Both the position numbers and the translations under genes were made by a program. The notes under the pieces were generated by a model that was not told the origin of the DNA, made no database searches, and worked only from the letters and a program-made list of their open reading frames with translations. From contig NZ_RYFF01000007.1 in assembly GCF_004138165.1 (NCBI RefSeq), forward strand, positions 62,001 through 126,000: a DNA stretch of 64,000 nt. The letters run 5' to 3'. Below are positions 43,594 through 53,280 of this stretch, piece by piece. This DNA is from Candidatus Chloroploca sp. Khr17. Lineage in GTDB: Bacteria; Chloroflexota; Chloroflexia; Chloroflexales; Chloroflexaceae. Every line of letters starts with the position of its first letter. Position 1 is the first letter of the stretch.

Positions 43594-43672
43594 GTAGGGG
43601 CACGGCGATGCCGTGCCCCCGCCGCCGCCGCCCTGCCATCCCCGTACGGGCACGGCGCCGCCGTGCCCCTAC
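43594..43672. repeat. Nested inverted repeats GTAGGGGCACGGC / GCCGTGCCCCTAC
   Basis: A first hairpin (GGGGCACGGC 43597-43606 with GCCGTGCCCC 43610-43619) and a second (near 43648-43669) are joined by a CCG-rich spacer. The outermost arms (43594-43606 and 43660-43672) are also inverted copies. It lies between the divergent icd and nuo promoters. It is probably an intergenic repeat element. Confidence 0.65.
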
Positions 43673-43721
43673 TCATGGCAAATCAATAGAATGCAATGCT
43701 CTTGTTCACTCTTCGTTCCCG

Positions 43722-43749
43722 TTGACACAAGTTTGATCATTGGTATAAT
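43722..43749 (+). promoter_or_regulatory. Consensus housekeeping promoter of the nuo operon
   Basis: TTGACA (43722-43727), 16 bases, TATAAT (43744-43749), with TGG before the -10 giving an extended element. Transcription would start near 43756, about 125 bases before nuoA. This is the best promoter in the window. Confidence 0.85.
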
Positions 43750-43881
43750 TCCAATGCACATCTGAGCACACCGCCCGCGTATTGTGTTGGTTCTTGCCTA
43801 TTCGTCTGGGTAGGCTGGCACAGTCGCACCACTGCACGCTGCGACGCATCGCTTGGCGTCACGTCGCCTGGAGAGGGTCCT

Positions 43882-44238
43882 ATGCTCGGTTCATTTCTAC
43901 CCATTCTTGTTCTCTTCCTCATCGCTGCGTTTATCGCTGTTTTTGTGATTACGGTTTCGTCGCTGCTTGGCCCTCGTAAGAGTACCCCGCGTAAGCTAGC
44001 ACCCTATGAGTCGGGCATGGAGCCGATTGGGGCGGCGATTCGTCGTATTCCGGTCAAGTTCTATGTGGTGGCAATGCTCTTTATCGTCTTCGATATCGAG
44101 GTCATCTTCTTCTATCCCTATGCACTCGTCTTTCGCGAGCTGGGGGTGCCGGGGTTGATGGCAATGGGCTTCTTCTTCCTGGTGCTGGTGGTGGGCTTTG
44201 TGTATGAGTGGAAGAAAGGGGCGCTGAAATGGGATTAG
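43882..44238 (+). CDS. nuoA: NADH-quinone oxidoreductase subunit A
   Basis: 118 residues with three membrane helices. The loop between helices 1 and 2 carries [13 protein letters not shown], and helix 2 is [22 protein letters not shown], both diagnostic for NuoA. It is a membrane subunit near the quinone site of complex I. First gene of the operon, starting at an ATG about 125 bases after the promoter start. Its end overlaps nuoB. Confidence 0.95.
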   Translation: MLGSFLPILVLFLIAAFIAVFVITVSSLLGPRKSTPRKLAPYESGMEPIGAAIRRIPVKFYVVAMLFIVFDIEVIFFYPYALVFRELGVPGLMAMGFFFLVLVVGFVYEWKKGALKWD

Positions 44239-44771
44239 AAACGAAGGCTGGCGATCTGGGGGTCGTGACGACTTCGCTCGAATATGTGGTCAATTGGGGT
44301 CGTACCAATGCGATGTGGCCGCTGCTCTTTGGCCTGGCTTGCTGCGCCATCGAGATGATGGGGGCGCAGAGTCCTAATTATGATCTGTCCCGCTTTGGGA
44401 TGGAGATTAATCGGGCTTCGCCTCGTCAGGCTGATCTGATGATCGTGGCCGGCCGCGTGAGCCGCAAGATGGCCCCCGTGGTGCGCCGCCTCTATGATCA
44501 GATGAGTGAGCCCAAGTGGGTGATCGCGATGGGCGATTGCGCCTCGTGTGGGGGCATTTTCAATAATTATGCGATTGTCCAGGGGGTTGATGAGATTGTG
44601 CCGGTGGATGTCTATGTGGCCGGCTGTCCTCCACGCCCCGAGGCGCTGATTGATGGCATTATGATGCTGCACGAGAAGGTGAAGCGTGAGAAGATTAGTG
44701 GCATCAAAGAGCAGCCGGTGCGCCTCGAGCAGCCGCTGATCCAGCAGGTGGATGTGAAGAAGTATGGATAA
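44229..44771 (+). CDS. nuoB: NADH-quinone oxidoreductase subunit B
   Basis: 180 residues. It holds cluster N2, the last iron-sulfur centre before quinone: the adjacent cysteines in LACCAIEMM, then the cysteines of GDCASCGG and [18 protein letters not shown] 44229 gives MGLETKAGD and overlaps the nuoA stop by ten bases; a start at 44208 would lie fully inside nuoA. Confidence 0.95.
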   Translation: MGLETKAGDLGVVTTSLEYVVNWGRTNAMWPLLFGLACCAIEMMGAQSPNYDLSRFGMEINRASPRQADLMIVAGRVSRKMAPVVRRLYDQMSEPKWVIAMGDCASCGGIFNNYAIVQGVDEIVPVDVYVAGCPPRPEALIDGIMMLHEKVKREKISGIKEQPVRLEQPLIQQVDVKKYG

Positions 44772-45282
44772 TCAGATAATCCGTGATCGGCTTCAGGCGC
44801 AGTTTCCTCAGGCGATCCTGGCCGTTAGCGAACGGTTCGGCGATCTGAGTGTGACGCTCCGTCGTGAGGATCTGCTCGCCGTGGTGACCTGGTTGCGCGA
44901 TCATCCCGAGACGCCCTACGATTTTCTTGAACACCTCTCGGGGGTTGATTACCTTGGACGGACGCCGCGCTTCGAGGTGGTGATCCATCTTATGAGCCTC
45001 CGCTATCTCCATCGGATCTGCCTGAAGGTCACGGCACCCGAGGATGATCCCCACGTGCCCTCGCTGACGCCGCTCTATCCGACGGCGAATTATCAAGAGC
45101 GCGAGACCTGGGATCTGCTTGGCATTGTCTTTGACGGCCATCCTTCGTTGCAACGCATTCTGATGCCCGATGATTGGATCGGCCATCCCCAACGCAAGGA
45201 TCATCCGCTCGGCGAAGAAGAGGTTGCGTTTACCTTTAATCAGGAACGTATCTACGCCCAGAAGCCTTTTGCAAAAGAGTAA
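44764..45282 (+). CDS. nuoC: NADH-quinone oxidoreductase subunit C
   Basis: 172 residues, a separate NuoC rather than the fused Nuo[30 protein letters not shown], then [17 protein letters not shown]-like [22 protein letters not shown] and the late [22 protein letters not shown], are family signatures. It is part of the hydrophilic connecting module. Its start overlaps the nuoB stop by eight bases. Confidence 0.94.
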   Translation: MDNQIIRDRLQAQFPQAILAVSERFGDLSVTLRREDLLAVVTWLRDHPETPYDFLEHLSGVDYLGRTPRFEVVIHLMSLRYLHRICLKVTAPEDDPHVPSLTPLYPTANYQERETWDLLGIVFDGHPSLQRILMPDDWIGHPQRKDHPLGEEEVAFTFNQERIYAQKPFAKE

Positions 45283-45286
45283 GTCT

Positions 45287-46519
45287 ATGACGATCCTTGA
45301 GGTTCCAACCCCTCACGATATTACCGAGCCAGCCCTCGCTGGTACCACCGAGACGATGGTGCTCAATATGGGGCCGCACCATCCGAGTACCCACGGGGTG
45401 CTGCGCCTGGTGCTTGAGCTCGATGGCGAGATTGTGATTAGCGCTGCCCCTGATGTCGGCTTCCTCCATACGGGTATCGAGAAGAATATGGAGAGCAAGA
45501 CCTATCAGAAGGCGCTGGTCATGACTGACCGGATGGATTATCTTGCCCCGCTCTCCAATAATCTCTGTTATGCGCTGGCTGTTGAGAAGTTGATGCAGGT
45601 GGAGATCCCGGAACGGGTGCAGGTGATCCGGGTGTTGCTGGTCGAGTTGCAACGCATTTCGTCGCATCTGGTCTGGCTCGGGACGCACGCGCTTGACCTG
45701 GCGGCGATGAGTGTCTTTCTCTATGCGATGCGTGAGCGCGAGCAGATCCTCGATATTTTTGAACTGGTCTCGGGCGCACGGATGATGACCAGTTATATTC
45801 GGATCGGTGGGCTCGCCTATGATGTCCCGGCTGATTTCTTGCCCACGGTTGATGCGCTGGTTGAGGTGATGCCGAGCCGCATTGATGAGTATGAGGATCT
45901 GTTGACCGGGAATCCGATCTGGCTGGAGCGGACGGTTGGCGTCGGGGCGCTTGATGGCAAGGCTGCGGTTGCCTATGGGCTGACAGGCGCGAATCTGCGT
46001 GCGACCGGGGTGCCCTACGATGTGCGCAAGGCACAGCCCTATTCGGGCTATGAGACCTATGAGTTTCAGGTGCCGATTGGCAAGAATGGCGATATTTATG
46101 ACCGCTATCGCGTGCGGATGGCCGAGATGCGCCAGAGTGTGTTAATCTGTCGACAGGCCGCTGAACGCCTGCGGGCCATCGGCCCCGGCCCCTATGTGAC
46201 GCCCGACCGCAAGGTCGCCCCACCCCCCAAGAGCGAGATTACCCATAGCATGGAGTCGCTCATTCATCACTTCAAGCTCTGGACCGAGGGTTTCAAGCCG
46301 CCGGTCGGTGATGCCTATGTGAGCATCGAGAGTCCGCGGGGCAGCCTGGGCTGTTATGTGGTGAGCGACGGTGGCCCTAAGCCATGGCGGGTACATTTTC
46401 GTAGTCCTTCTCTGATCAATTTGCAGGGCCTGCACCATATGGCGAAAGGTCGCCTGGTCGCCGATCTTGTGGCCCTGATTGCCAGCCTTGACCCGGTGCT
46501 GGGTGAGGTAGATCGGTAA
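45287..46519 (+). CDS. nuoD: NADH-quinone oxidoreductase subunit D
   Basis: 410 residues, 49-kDa-type subunit that lines the quinone pocket with NuoB. MVLNMGPHHPSTHGVLRLVLELDGE holds the quinone-site histidine, and VGFLHTGIEKNMESKTYQK and the C-terminal SPSLINLQGLHHMAKGRLVADLVALIASLDPVLGEVDR are typical. ATG 45287 lies four bases after nuoC; the frame is open further back into nuoC but that part does not resemble the family. Confidence 0.95.
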   Translation: MTILEVPTPHDITEPALAGTTETMVLNMGPHHPSTHGVLRLVLELDGEIVISAAPDVGFLHTGIEKNMESKTYQKALVMTDRMDYLAPLSNNLCYALAVEKLMQVEIPERVQVIRVLLVELQRISSHLVWLGTHALDLAAMSVFLYAMREREQILDIFELVSGARMMTSYIRIGGLAYDVPADFLPTVDALVEVMPSRIDEYEDLLTGNPIWLERTVGVGALDGKAAVAYGLTGANLRATGVPYDVRKAQPYSGYETYEFQVPIGKNGDIYDRYRVRMAEMRQSVLICRQAAERLRAIGPGPYVTPDRKVAPPPKSEITHSMESLIHHFKLWTEGFKPPVGDAYVSIESPRGSLGCYVVSDGGPKPWRVHFRSPSLINLQGLHHMAKGRLVADLVALIASLDPVLGEVDR

Positions 46520-46523
46520 GCAT

Positions 46524-47207
46524 ATGCTGCTTGAGACACATCGCGAAGCGATTGAGACGATTGTTGGCCGTTATGCCTCGCCGCGCAGCGCGGTGCTGCC
46601 GTTGCTCTATCTGGCCCAGGATGTCTATGGGCATCTGAGCAATGCGGCAATCCGCGAGGTGGCTGGCATCCTGGCTTTGCCCGAGACTGATGTCTTTGAG
46701 GTGGTGGGCTTCTATACGCTCTTTTATAGCCGGCCTGTGGGCACCTGGATGCTGCAGGTCTGTGATGATGTGCCCTGTTGCTACCTAGGCGCCGAAGAGT
46801 TGATCACGGCACTCAAAGATAGTTTGCAGATCAAGGAAGAGCAAACGAGCGCCGATGGGATGTTTACGCTGCAACGGGTGAAGTGCCTCGCGGCATGCGA
46901 CCGTGCGCCGGTGCTTCAGGCAAACCTTGATTATGTCTATGATGTGACGCCTGAGAAGGTCGAGGCGCTGCTCAAGGATCTGCGGAGCCGCGCCGCTGAC
47001 GCGCGACGCCGAGGGGTTTCAGGGCGTTTTGCCGAAGATTTTGCGGTAACAGAGCAGGGTGCGGTCGAACTGGTTGCGCGTGATGCACCCTATCAGTCCC
47101 GTCAGTTTGAGGTGCAAGGCCCGCCCCCGCCCCCCGAGCCGATTCCACCTCCCGAGGTTGAGTCAGGGCAAGATCGAGCCGAGACGCGGCGGGCGTCGCC
47201 TCTGTAG
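46524..47207 (+). CDS. nuoE: NADH-quinone oxidoreductase subunit E
   Basis: 227 residues. The [2Fe-2S] ligands are C-x4-C in QVCDDVPCCYLG and C-x3-C in KCLAACDRAPV, about 40 residues apart as expected. It belongs to the NADH dehydrogenase module. About 60 residues at the C-terminus (after residue 165, RRGVSGRFAEDF and on, with PPPPPEPIPPPE) exceed the usual family length. Confidence 0.93.
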   Translation: MLLETHREAIETIVGRYASPRSAVLPLLYLAQDVYGHLSNAAIREVAGILALPETDVFEVVGFYTLFYSRPVGTWMLQVCDDVPCCYLGAEELITALKDSLQIKEEQTSADGMFTLQRVKCLAACDRAPVLQANLDYVYDVTPEKVEALLKDLRSRAADARRRGVSGRFAEDFAVTEQGAVELVARDAPYQSRQFEVQGPPPPPEPIPPPEVESGQDRAETRRASPL

Positions 47208-47231
47208 GGGGCATTGTCACCCCCTCCCCAG

Positions 47232-47252
47232 CCCTCCCCCGCTGGGGGAGGG
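47232..47252. terminator. Hairpin between nuoE and nuoF
   Basis: CCCTCCCCC, loop GCT, GGGGGAGGG. It belongs to a CCCTCCCCAGCCCTCCCCC-type intergenic repeat. It splits an otherwise tight operon and could reduce or process the transcript. Confidence 0.5.
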
Positions 47253-47294
47253 AGCCGAGCGCTCACAGATGCGTACACTAGCAGGAACATGCAT

Positions 47295-48608
47295 ATGGGA
47301 TTGAGTGAATATATTATTATGCGGGAATTGAATTTCCCCGAGATTAATCGCTTTGAACGCTACTGCCAGGTTGGTGGCTGGGAGGCCTATCGTACGGCGG
47401 TGAAAGAGCAGACACCAGCCACGATTGTGCAGATGGTGAAAGAGGCCGGTCTGCGCGGACGCGGTGGCGCGGGCTTTCCGACCGGTATGAAATGGGGCTT
47501 TTTGCCCAAAGGCGTCTATCCACGCTATCTGCTCTGCAATTGCGATGAGTCTGAGCCTGGCACCTTTAATAATCATCAGATTATTGATCGTAATCCGCAT
47601 CAACTTATTGAAGGTGTGGCGCTCTCGGCGTATGCGATTGAGTGCAATACGGCCTATATTTATATGCGGGGCGAGTTTGCCGCTGCGGCGTTGACCCTCG
47701 AGCAGGCCATTGACGAGGCGTACCGCGCTGGTCTGCTGGGCAAGAATATTCTCGGGACGGGTTACGACCTCGATATCTATGTGCATCGCGGGGCCGGGGC
47801 GTACATCTGTGGCGAAGAGACGGCGCTGATGGAGTCGCTCGAAGGCAAGATCGGGCAGCCGCGCCTCAAGCCGCCCTTCCCGGCGGTCGCCGGGCTCTAT
47901 GGCAAGCCGACGATCATCAACAATGTGGAGACGCTGGCGAATGTGCCGCGCATTGTCGAGAAGGGTGTGGCCTGGTACCGTTCGCACGGCACCGAGAAGA
48001 GTCCCGGCACCAAGTGTTTTTCGCTCTCGGGGCATGTGAATCGCCCCGGCAACTATGAATTGCCCTTTGGCTTGCCGCTGCGCGAGTTGATCGAGAGCCC
48101 CGAGTATGGTGGCGGCATGAAGGGTGGCCGCCCGGTCAAGATCATCATCCCCGGCGGCGCCTCGGCACCCTGGTTGACGGCCAAACACCTGGATGTGCCG
48201 CTCGACTATGAAGGCGTGGCGGCGGCGGGTTCGATGCTTGGCTCGGGGGCAGTGATTGTGCTCAATGATACGGTCAAAGCACCGCATGTCGCCTACAAAA
48301 TGGACGAATTCTTCAAGCACGAGAGCTGTGGCAAATGCACGCCGTGCCGCGAAGGTACGCACTGGCTGGTCAAGGTGCTGCATCGCCTCGCCGAAGAGGG
48401 CCACGCCGAGCCCGATGATATTCCGACGTTGCACGGTATCTATCGCCAGATGGCAGGGAATTGCTTCTGTCTGCTCGGTGAAAGCGCCGTGATGCCGATC
48501 AAATCGGCGCTTGAACTCTTCCCGGAAGAGTTCGAGGCGATTATCAAGGCGAGCAACGAACGACACCAGCGCAATGGCGCCCACGCGATCCCGTTGAGAG
48601 TGAGTTGA
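47295..48608 (+). CDS. nuoF: NADH-quinone oxidoreductase subunit F
   Basis: 437 residues. It binds NADH and FMN: GLRGRGGAGFPTGMKWGF and YICGEETALMESLEGK. A [4Fe-4S] cluster is carried by SCGKCTPCREG and the later cysteine in GNCFCLLGESAV. It accepts hydride from NADH and passes electrons to NuoE and NuoG clusters. ATG 47295 lies eight bases after AGGA; ATG 47289 is too close, and the longer frame back to 47214 is translated repeat sequence. Confidence 0.95.
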   Translation: MGLSEYIIMRELNFPEINRFERYCQVGGWEAYRTAVKEQTPATIVQMVKEAGLRGRGGAGFPTGMKWGFLPKGVYPRYLLCNCDESEPGTFNNHQIIDRNPHQLIEGVALSAYAIECNTAYIYMRGEFAAAALTLEQAIDEAYRAGLLGKNILGTGYDLDIYVHRGAGAYICGEETALMESLEGKIGQPRLKPPFPAVAGLYGKPTIINNVETLANVPRIVEKGVAWYRSHGTEKSPGTKCFSLSGHVNRPGNYELPFGLPLRELIESPEYGGGMKGGRPVKIIIPGGASAPWLTAKHLDVPLDYEGVAAAGSMLGSGAVIVLNDTVKAPHVAYKMDEFFKHESCGKCTPCREGTHWLVKVLHRLAEEGHAEPDDIPTLHGIYRQMAGNCFCLLGESAVMPIKSALELFPEEFEAIIKASNERHQRNGAHAIPLRVS

Positions 48609-48612
48609 GACT

Positions 48613-49191
48613 ATGGTAGAGGCAACCCTCGCGATCCACCCACACTGGACCGTCGACCTGTTGCGGCAGATGCCGCAGGTCGCGGGTGAGCGCTATGAGT
48701 TGATCCAGGGAGAGTTGCATGCGACGACCCAGTCCCATACCCGGCATCAGATTGCGTGTACCCGCCTTGCCACTGAACTCAACAACTGGAGTCAGCCGAC
48801 CGGGGTCGGCATCGCAATTGGCGCTCCTGGACTGGTGTATGCAGATAATGAAGCCGTGGCCCCCGATGTTGTCTGGGTGAGCCATCAACGCCTGGCCGAA
48901 CTGCTCGGTGACGATGGCAAGTTGCACGGTTCGCCTGAATTGATTGTTGAAGTGCTGTCGCCTGGTAAAGCCAATGAAGTGCGTGATCGCGAACTAAAAT
49001 TGGAACTCTATGCACGCCATGGGGTCAGAGAGTATTGGATTGCCGATTGGCGCACGAGCATGATCAGCGTGTATCGTTGGGTAGAAGCAGATTTCGCCCT
49101 GGTCGAGACATTGCAGAGCGGTGAGATCCTTACGTCCCCCTTGCTACCAGGTTTTGCATGTGCGGTTGAGCGGTTGTTTGCCCTGGCATAA
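48613..49191 (+). CDS. Uma2-family (DUF820) putative restriction-like endonuclease
   Basis: 192 residues with the PD-(D/E)xK-like Uma2 fold: ERYELIQGELHATTQSHTRHQIACTRL, then AVAPDVVWVSHQRL, PELIVEVLSPGKANEVRDRELKLELYARHGVREYWIADW. The aspartate of APDVVW, the glutamate of IVEVLS and the lysine of the following helix form the usual nuclease set. These genes are numerous in Cyanobacteria and Chloroflexota, but their role is unknown. It lies four bases after nuoF and 21 before nuoG, in frame with operon transcription, so it must be cotranscribed with complex I genes. Confidence 0.85.
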   Translation: MVEATLAIHPHWTVDLLRQMPQVAGERYELIQGELHATTQSHTRHQIACTRLATELNNWSQPTGVGIAIGAPGLVYADNEAVAPDVVWVSHQRLAELLGDDGKLHGSPELIVEVLSPGKANEVRDRELKLELYARHGVREYWIADWRTSMISVYRWVEADFALVETLQSGEILTSPLLPGFACAVERLFALA

Positions 49192-49212
49192 GCTTGCTGG
49201 AAAGAGCTATCT

Positions 49213-52002
49213 ATGGCCGATGTTACGATCACAGTGAACGGTGTCAGCTTCAAGGTACCTGCGGGTACGAATGTGGTTGATGCCGCACGCATAGGCGGTA
49301 TTTCGATCCCGGTCTTCTGCTACCATCCACGGATGAAACCAGTCGGTATGTGCCGGATGTGCCTGGTGCAGGTTGGCACGCCCCGCCTCGATCCCGCGAC
49401 CCGTCAGCCGATGCTGGGTGAGGATGGCCGTCCCGTGATCGCGATGATGCCCAAGTTGCAGACCGGGTGTACGACGCCGGTCAGTGAGGGCATGGTGATC
49501 AATACGGAGACCGATGAGGTGCAGTTTGCCCAGAAGGGTGTGCTGGAGTTTTTGCTGACCTCGCATCCGCTCGATTGTCCGGTGTGCGATAAGGGCGGCG
49601 AATGCCCGTTGCAAAACCTGACGATGGCATGGGGGCCAGGCAACAGTCGCTTTGATTACAACGACAAGGTTCACTTCGAGAAGCCGGTGCATCTCGGCGA
49701 TCTGATTCTGCTCGACCGCGAGCGCTGTATCCTCTGTGCGCGGTGTGTGCGCTTCCAGGACGAGCTCGCCGATGATCCGGTGCTTGGCTTTGATAACCGT
49801 GGCCGCAACTGGATGATTATCTCCAAGAGCGACCCGCCGTTCAATAGCAAGTTCTCGGGCAATACAACCGATATCTGCCCGGTTGGTGCTCTGACCAGTG
49901 CCGACTTCCGCTTCAAAGCCCGCGTCTGGGAACTCAGTTCGAAACCGGTGGTCTGTACGCTCTGCCCGGTCGGCTGCAATCTCAGCCTGGATATGCGGCA
50001 CGACCAGTTGATGCGGGTGATGCCGCGTGAGAATGGGGCGGTCAACGATATCTGGATCTGCGATAAGGGCCGTTTTGGGCACCGCTTTATCGAGCACGAG
50101 AGTCGCCTGACGACACCGCTGATCCGCAAGGGTGGGCACCTGGTCGAGGCGAGTTGGGACGAGGCGTTGGCCCTCGTCGCCGAGAAACTCGCGGCTGTGC
50201 AGAGTAGTCGCGGGGGCAGTGCGATCGCGGGCCTGGCTTCACCGCGCCTTAGCAATGAGGATCTCTACCTCTTCCAGAAGCTCTTCCGTGAGTACTTTGG
50301 CAGCCACAACCTTGACCATATGCCTGGCAGTGCTGCCGATGTTGATTACGACGAGCACGGGGCGTTGATGGGGGTGGGCAAAGGCACCAATTTGATGGAG
50401 ATGGGGGCCGAGAGTCTGGTGCTGGTGATCGGGGCTGATCCCGAAGAAGAAGCGCCACTCTATGTGCTGCGCTTGCGGGCGATGCTCGAGCGCGGGGCGA
50501 AACTGGTGGTCGCAAATATGCGCCCGACCAAGTTGGAACGCTCGGCGACAACCAAGCTCTATTATCAGCCGGGCAGCGAGCTTGCGTTTGTGCGCGGCTT
50601 GCTGCGGGCGGTCTTTGATCAGGTTGGTCACGAACGGTTGCACCTCAAGCATAGTGGGCTTGAGCAGTTGCGCAAGACGTTGAGCGACCTGAGTGTTGAG
50701 CAGACTGCCGAGTTGTGCGGCGTGCCTGCGGCGACGATCCGGGCGGTGGCCCAGGCATTGCTCGAGGCGAAACAGGGCCTGATTATGTACGGGGCTGAAG
50801 CGCGGAGTGCCGGCCCTGGGATGAGCGAGAGTCTCGGGGTGCTGGCGGCGTTGGCGGGGAAAGTCGGCAAGCCAGGCAGCGGGCTGATCGCATTGCTACC
50901 GGGAGGCAACAGTCGCGGGGCGCTTGATATGGGCGTGCGGCCCGATGCCCGCCCCGGCTATGCTGTGCTTTCGCAGCGCGGCCTGGGGGCACGCGAAGTC
51001 TGGCCGGCGTTGCGCGAAGGGCGCGTCAAGGCCGTCTGGATCGCCGGGCTTGATCCGGCGGCACAGTTGCCAGCGGCCCGTGCGGCCCTGGAAGCGGCTG
51101 ACTTTGTGGTGGTACAAGAACTCTTCTTGACCGAAACCGCGCAACTGGCCGATGTGGTCTTGCCCGCCGCGAGCGTTGCCGAACGCGACGGAACGTATAC
51201 CAATGCCGAGCGCCGGGTGCAACGGTCGCGCCAGGCCCGTCAGGCCCACGGCGAGGCGCGCCCCGACTGGCAGATCATCCAGGGTGTTGCCCAGCACCTG
51301 AGCGACCTGAGTGTCCCTGTGGCCGTGCCAATGCAGAGTAGCGAAGAGCAGGAGAAGCCCGTCGGTGGCAAAGGCAAAAGCAAAGGCCCGGGCAAGACGA
51401 CTGCGGTCGCCGTGGTCGAGCCGTCAACCTGGGATTACCTGACCCCCAGTGAGATTGCCGCCGAGATTGCCGAACGGGTGCCGGGCTATGCCGGGATCAC
51501 CTACAGTGCGCTCGCCGCCACAGGCCAGGGTGGAGCCTGGGGACGCCAGACCAACGAGGCGATCTTCTATGATGGTACCAACTACGAAAATAGCGAAGGC
51601 ATCGGAATTCAACTGCCGAATCTGATCGAGGTACAAAAGACCGCGGTGAGCCTCGGCGTACGACCCTTGAGCAAACCGACGCACGAACGCAGCCTGCTGT
51701 TGGTGAGCCAGAGCCTCGCCTATGATGGCGATCTGCTGCTGCGTGGGTCCTTGCTGGAACGCAAGATCCCGCAACCCTACGTCGCACTCAGCCAAACTGA
51801 TGCAGACAAACTCAATATCAAACCGGGCGATACGGTACGGCTCGACTCGGCGGTGGGCGAACTGACGCTCAGCGCACGCGTTGTTGACGATGTACCCGCC
51901 GGGGTTGCGCTGATCCCGGCGAACCTGCCAAACTTCAGTGCGGCAGCCGTGCAGACCGGACCGCGCACACGGGTCAATCTGGTGAAGGTTGTAACGGGAT
52001 AG
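49213..52002 (+). CDS. nuoG: NADH-quinone oxidoreductase subunit G
   Basis: 929 residues. The N-terminus binds a [2Fe-2S] (CYHPRMKPVGMCRMCLVQV and GCTTPV). Next is the N5 [4Fe-4S] with a histidine ligand (HPLDCPVCDKGGECPLQ), then CILCARCVRFQDE with DICPVGAL for N4. A further site, CTLCPVGCNLSLD with WICDKGRF, matches the N7 cluster found in some bacteria. The rest is a molybdopterin-oxidoreductase-like domain without expected cofactor activity. A Gly/Lys linker (GGKGKSKGPGK) stands near residue 720. It conducts electrons from NuoF toward NuoI. Confidence 0.95.
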   Translation: MADVTITVNGVSFKVPAGTNVVDAARIGGISIPVFCYHPRMKPVGMCRMCLVQVGTPRLDPATRQPMLGEDGRPVIAMMPKLQTGCTTPVSEGMVINTETDEVQFAQKGVLEFLLTSHPLDCPVCDKGGECPLQNLTMAWGPGNSRFDYNDKVHFEKPVHLGDLILLDRERCILCARCVRFQDELADDPVLGFDNRGRNWMIISKSDPPFNSKFSGNTTDICPVGALTSADFRFKARVWELSSKPVVCTLCPVGCNLSLDMRHDQLMRVMPRENGAVNDIWICDKGRFGHRFIEHESRLTTPLIRKGGHLVEASWDEALALVAEKLAAVQSSRGGSAIAGLASPRLSNEDLYLFQKLFREYFGSHNLDHMPGSAADVDYDEHGALMGVGKGTNLMEMGAESLVLVIGADPEEEAPLYVLRLRAMLERGAKLVVANMRPTKLERSATTKLYYQPGSELAFVRGLLRAVFDQVGHERLHLKHSGLEQLRKTLSDLSVEQTAELCGVPAATIRAVAQALLEAKQGLIMYGAEARSAGPGMSESLGVLAALAGKVGKPGSGLIALLPGGNSRGALDMGVRPDARPGYAVLSQRGLGAREVWPALREGRVKAVWIAGLDPAAQLPAARAALEAADFVVVQELFLTETAQLADVVLPAASVAERDGTYTNAERRVQRSRQARQAHGEARPDWQIIQGVAQHLSDLSVPVAVPMQSSEEQEKPVGGKGKSKGPGKTTAVAVVEPSTWDYLTPSEIAAEIAERVPGYAGITYSALAATGQGGAWGRQTNEAIFYDGTNYENSEGIGIQLPNLIEVQKTAVSLGVRPLSKPTHERSLLLVSQSLAYDGDLLLRGSLLERKIPQPYVALSQTDADKLNIKPGDTVRLDSAVGELTLSARVVDDVPAGVALIPANLPNFSAAAVQTGPRTRVNLVKVVTG

Positions 52003-52010
52003 GGGTAGCT

Positions 52011-53237
52011 ATGAACTGGCTGGGCCTTTTGATCATCATTATCCAGTCTGTGGTGATCGCGCTGGCGGTCACCACGGCCTTCGCCTATTTGACCCTCTTT
52101 GAGCGGCGGCTGCTGGCGCGCTTTCAGAACCGGGTGGGGCCAAACCGGGCCGGGCCGAACGGCTTTCTCCAACCCGTCGCCGACGCAGTCAAGCTCTTTT
52201 TCAAAGAGGATATTGTGCCCTCGGCAGCCGACAAGGCGGTCTATCTGCTGGCGCCTGCCATCGCGGTGATCCCGGCGATCATCATCTGGGCCGTGATCCC
52301 CTTTGGATGTCTGAATATTGACTGGAATTACCGGGCCTGCTTTGCCGAGTCGTCGAGCGGGGTCAATAATATTCTGCAGATTGCCGACATCAATGTAGGC
52401 GTGCTCTATCTGCTCGCCATCACCAGCATCGGGGTCTATGGCATTACGCTGGCAGGCTGGGCAAGCAATAACAAATACTCGATGATGGGCGGCATCCGGT
52501 CAACGGCGCAGTTGATTAGCTACGAACTCGCGCTCGGAACGGCGGTGCTGGCCGTGGTGATGACCTTCAGCACGCTCAGCACGCACGAACTGGTCTATCA
52601 CCAAGGGACGCTCTGGGGCATCGTGCCGCAATTCCTCGCCTTTGTGATCTTTATGATTGCCTCGACCGCCGAGGTGGTGCGTGCGCCGTTTGACCTGGTC
52701 GAAGCCGAACAGGAACTGGTCGGTGGCTACAATACCGAGTATGGCTCGATGAAGTTCGCGCTCTTCTTTATGACCGAATACATCAAGTTGATTGCGGTCA
52801 GCGCAATGGCCGTCACCTTCTTTTTTGGTGGCTGGCGCTTTCCGGGGCTCGAAATGCTCGGGGCAGGGGTCGAAGGCCTGGCAGGACCGGTGGTTGCCAG
52901 CATTGCGGTGGGCCTAGCCTCACTCGGGTCGTTCCTGTTGAAACTGGTTGGGTTCCTCTTTCTCTCGGTCTGGATTCGGGCCTCGTGGCCGCGTATTCGC
53001 TACGACCGCCTGATGGATCTGGGGTGGAAGTGGCTGCTTCCGCTGGGACTGATCAATCTTGCGGCGACGGCGGTGGCCTTTGTGCTCATTGAGAGCTTTG
53101 TGCTGGCGTCGTTTATGCTGCTCGCCTTTAGCCTGCTCAGCCTTGCTATTGCAGCAGGCATCAATCGTGTGCCCAAACCAGTTGACAATGTCACCTATGT
53201 GAGTGATGTTCGTAGCCGGGCCGAGACAGGTCAGTAG
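52011..53237 (+). CDS. nuoH: NADH-quinone oxidoreductase subunit H
   Basis: 408 residues with about eight to nine membrane helices. FERRLLARFQNRVGPNRAGPNGFLQPVADAVKLFFKED and STAEVVRAPFDLVEAEQELVGGYNTEYGSMKFALFF are diagnostic. It forms the quinone-chamber entrance in the membrane. It is somewhat longer than typical (about 320-350), with extra length in the loop near 100-125 and at the C-terminus. Confidence 0.95.
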   Translation: MNWLGLLIIIIQSVVIALAVTTAFAYLTLFERRLLARFQNRVGPNRAGPNGFLQPVADAVKLFFKEDIVPSAADKAVYLLAPAIAVIPAIIIWAVIPFGCLNIDWNYRACFAESSSGVNNILQIADINVGVLYLLAITSIGVYGITLAGWASNNKYSMMGGIRSTAQLISYELALGTAVLAVVMTFSTLSTHELVYHQGTLWGIVPQFLAFVIFMIASTAEVVRAPFDLVEAEQELVGGYNTEYGSMKFALFFMTEYIKLIAVSAMAVTFFFGGWRFPGLEMLGAGVEGLAGPVVASIAVGLASLGSFLLKLVGFLFLSVWIRASWPRIRYDRLMDLGWKWLLPLGLINLAATAVAFVLIESFVLASFMLLAFSLLSLAIAAGINRVPKPVDNVTYVSDVRSRAETGQ

Positions 53238-53280
53238 CCGCAACAACGCCCCGGTGCGGGCACACGATAAGGAGTAGTTG

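Noticed and set aside
47217-48584. Minus-strand frame of 455 codons opposite nuoF
   Set aside because: It covers a clear nuoF; the long antisense frame reflects GC-rich codon bias.
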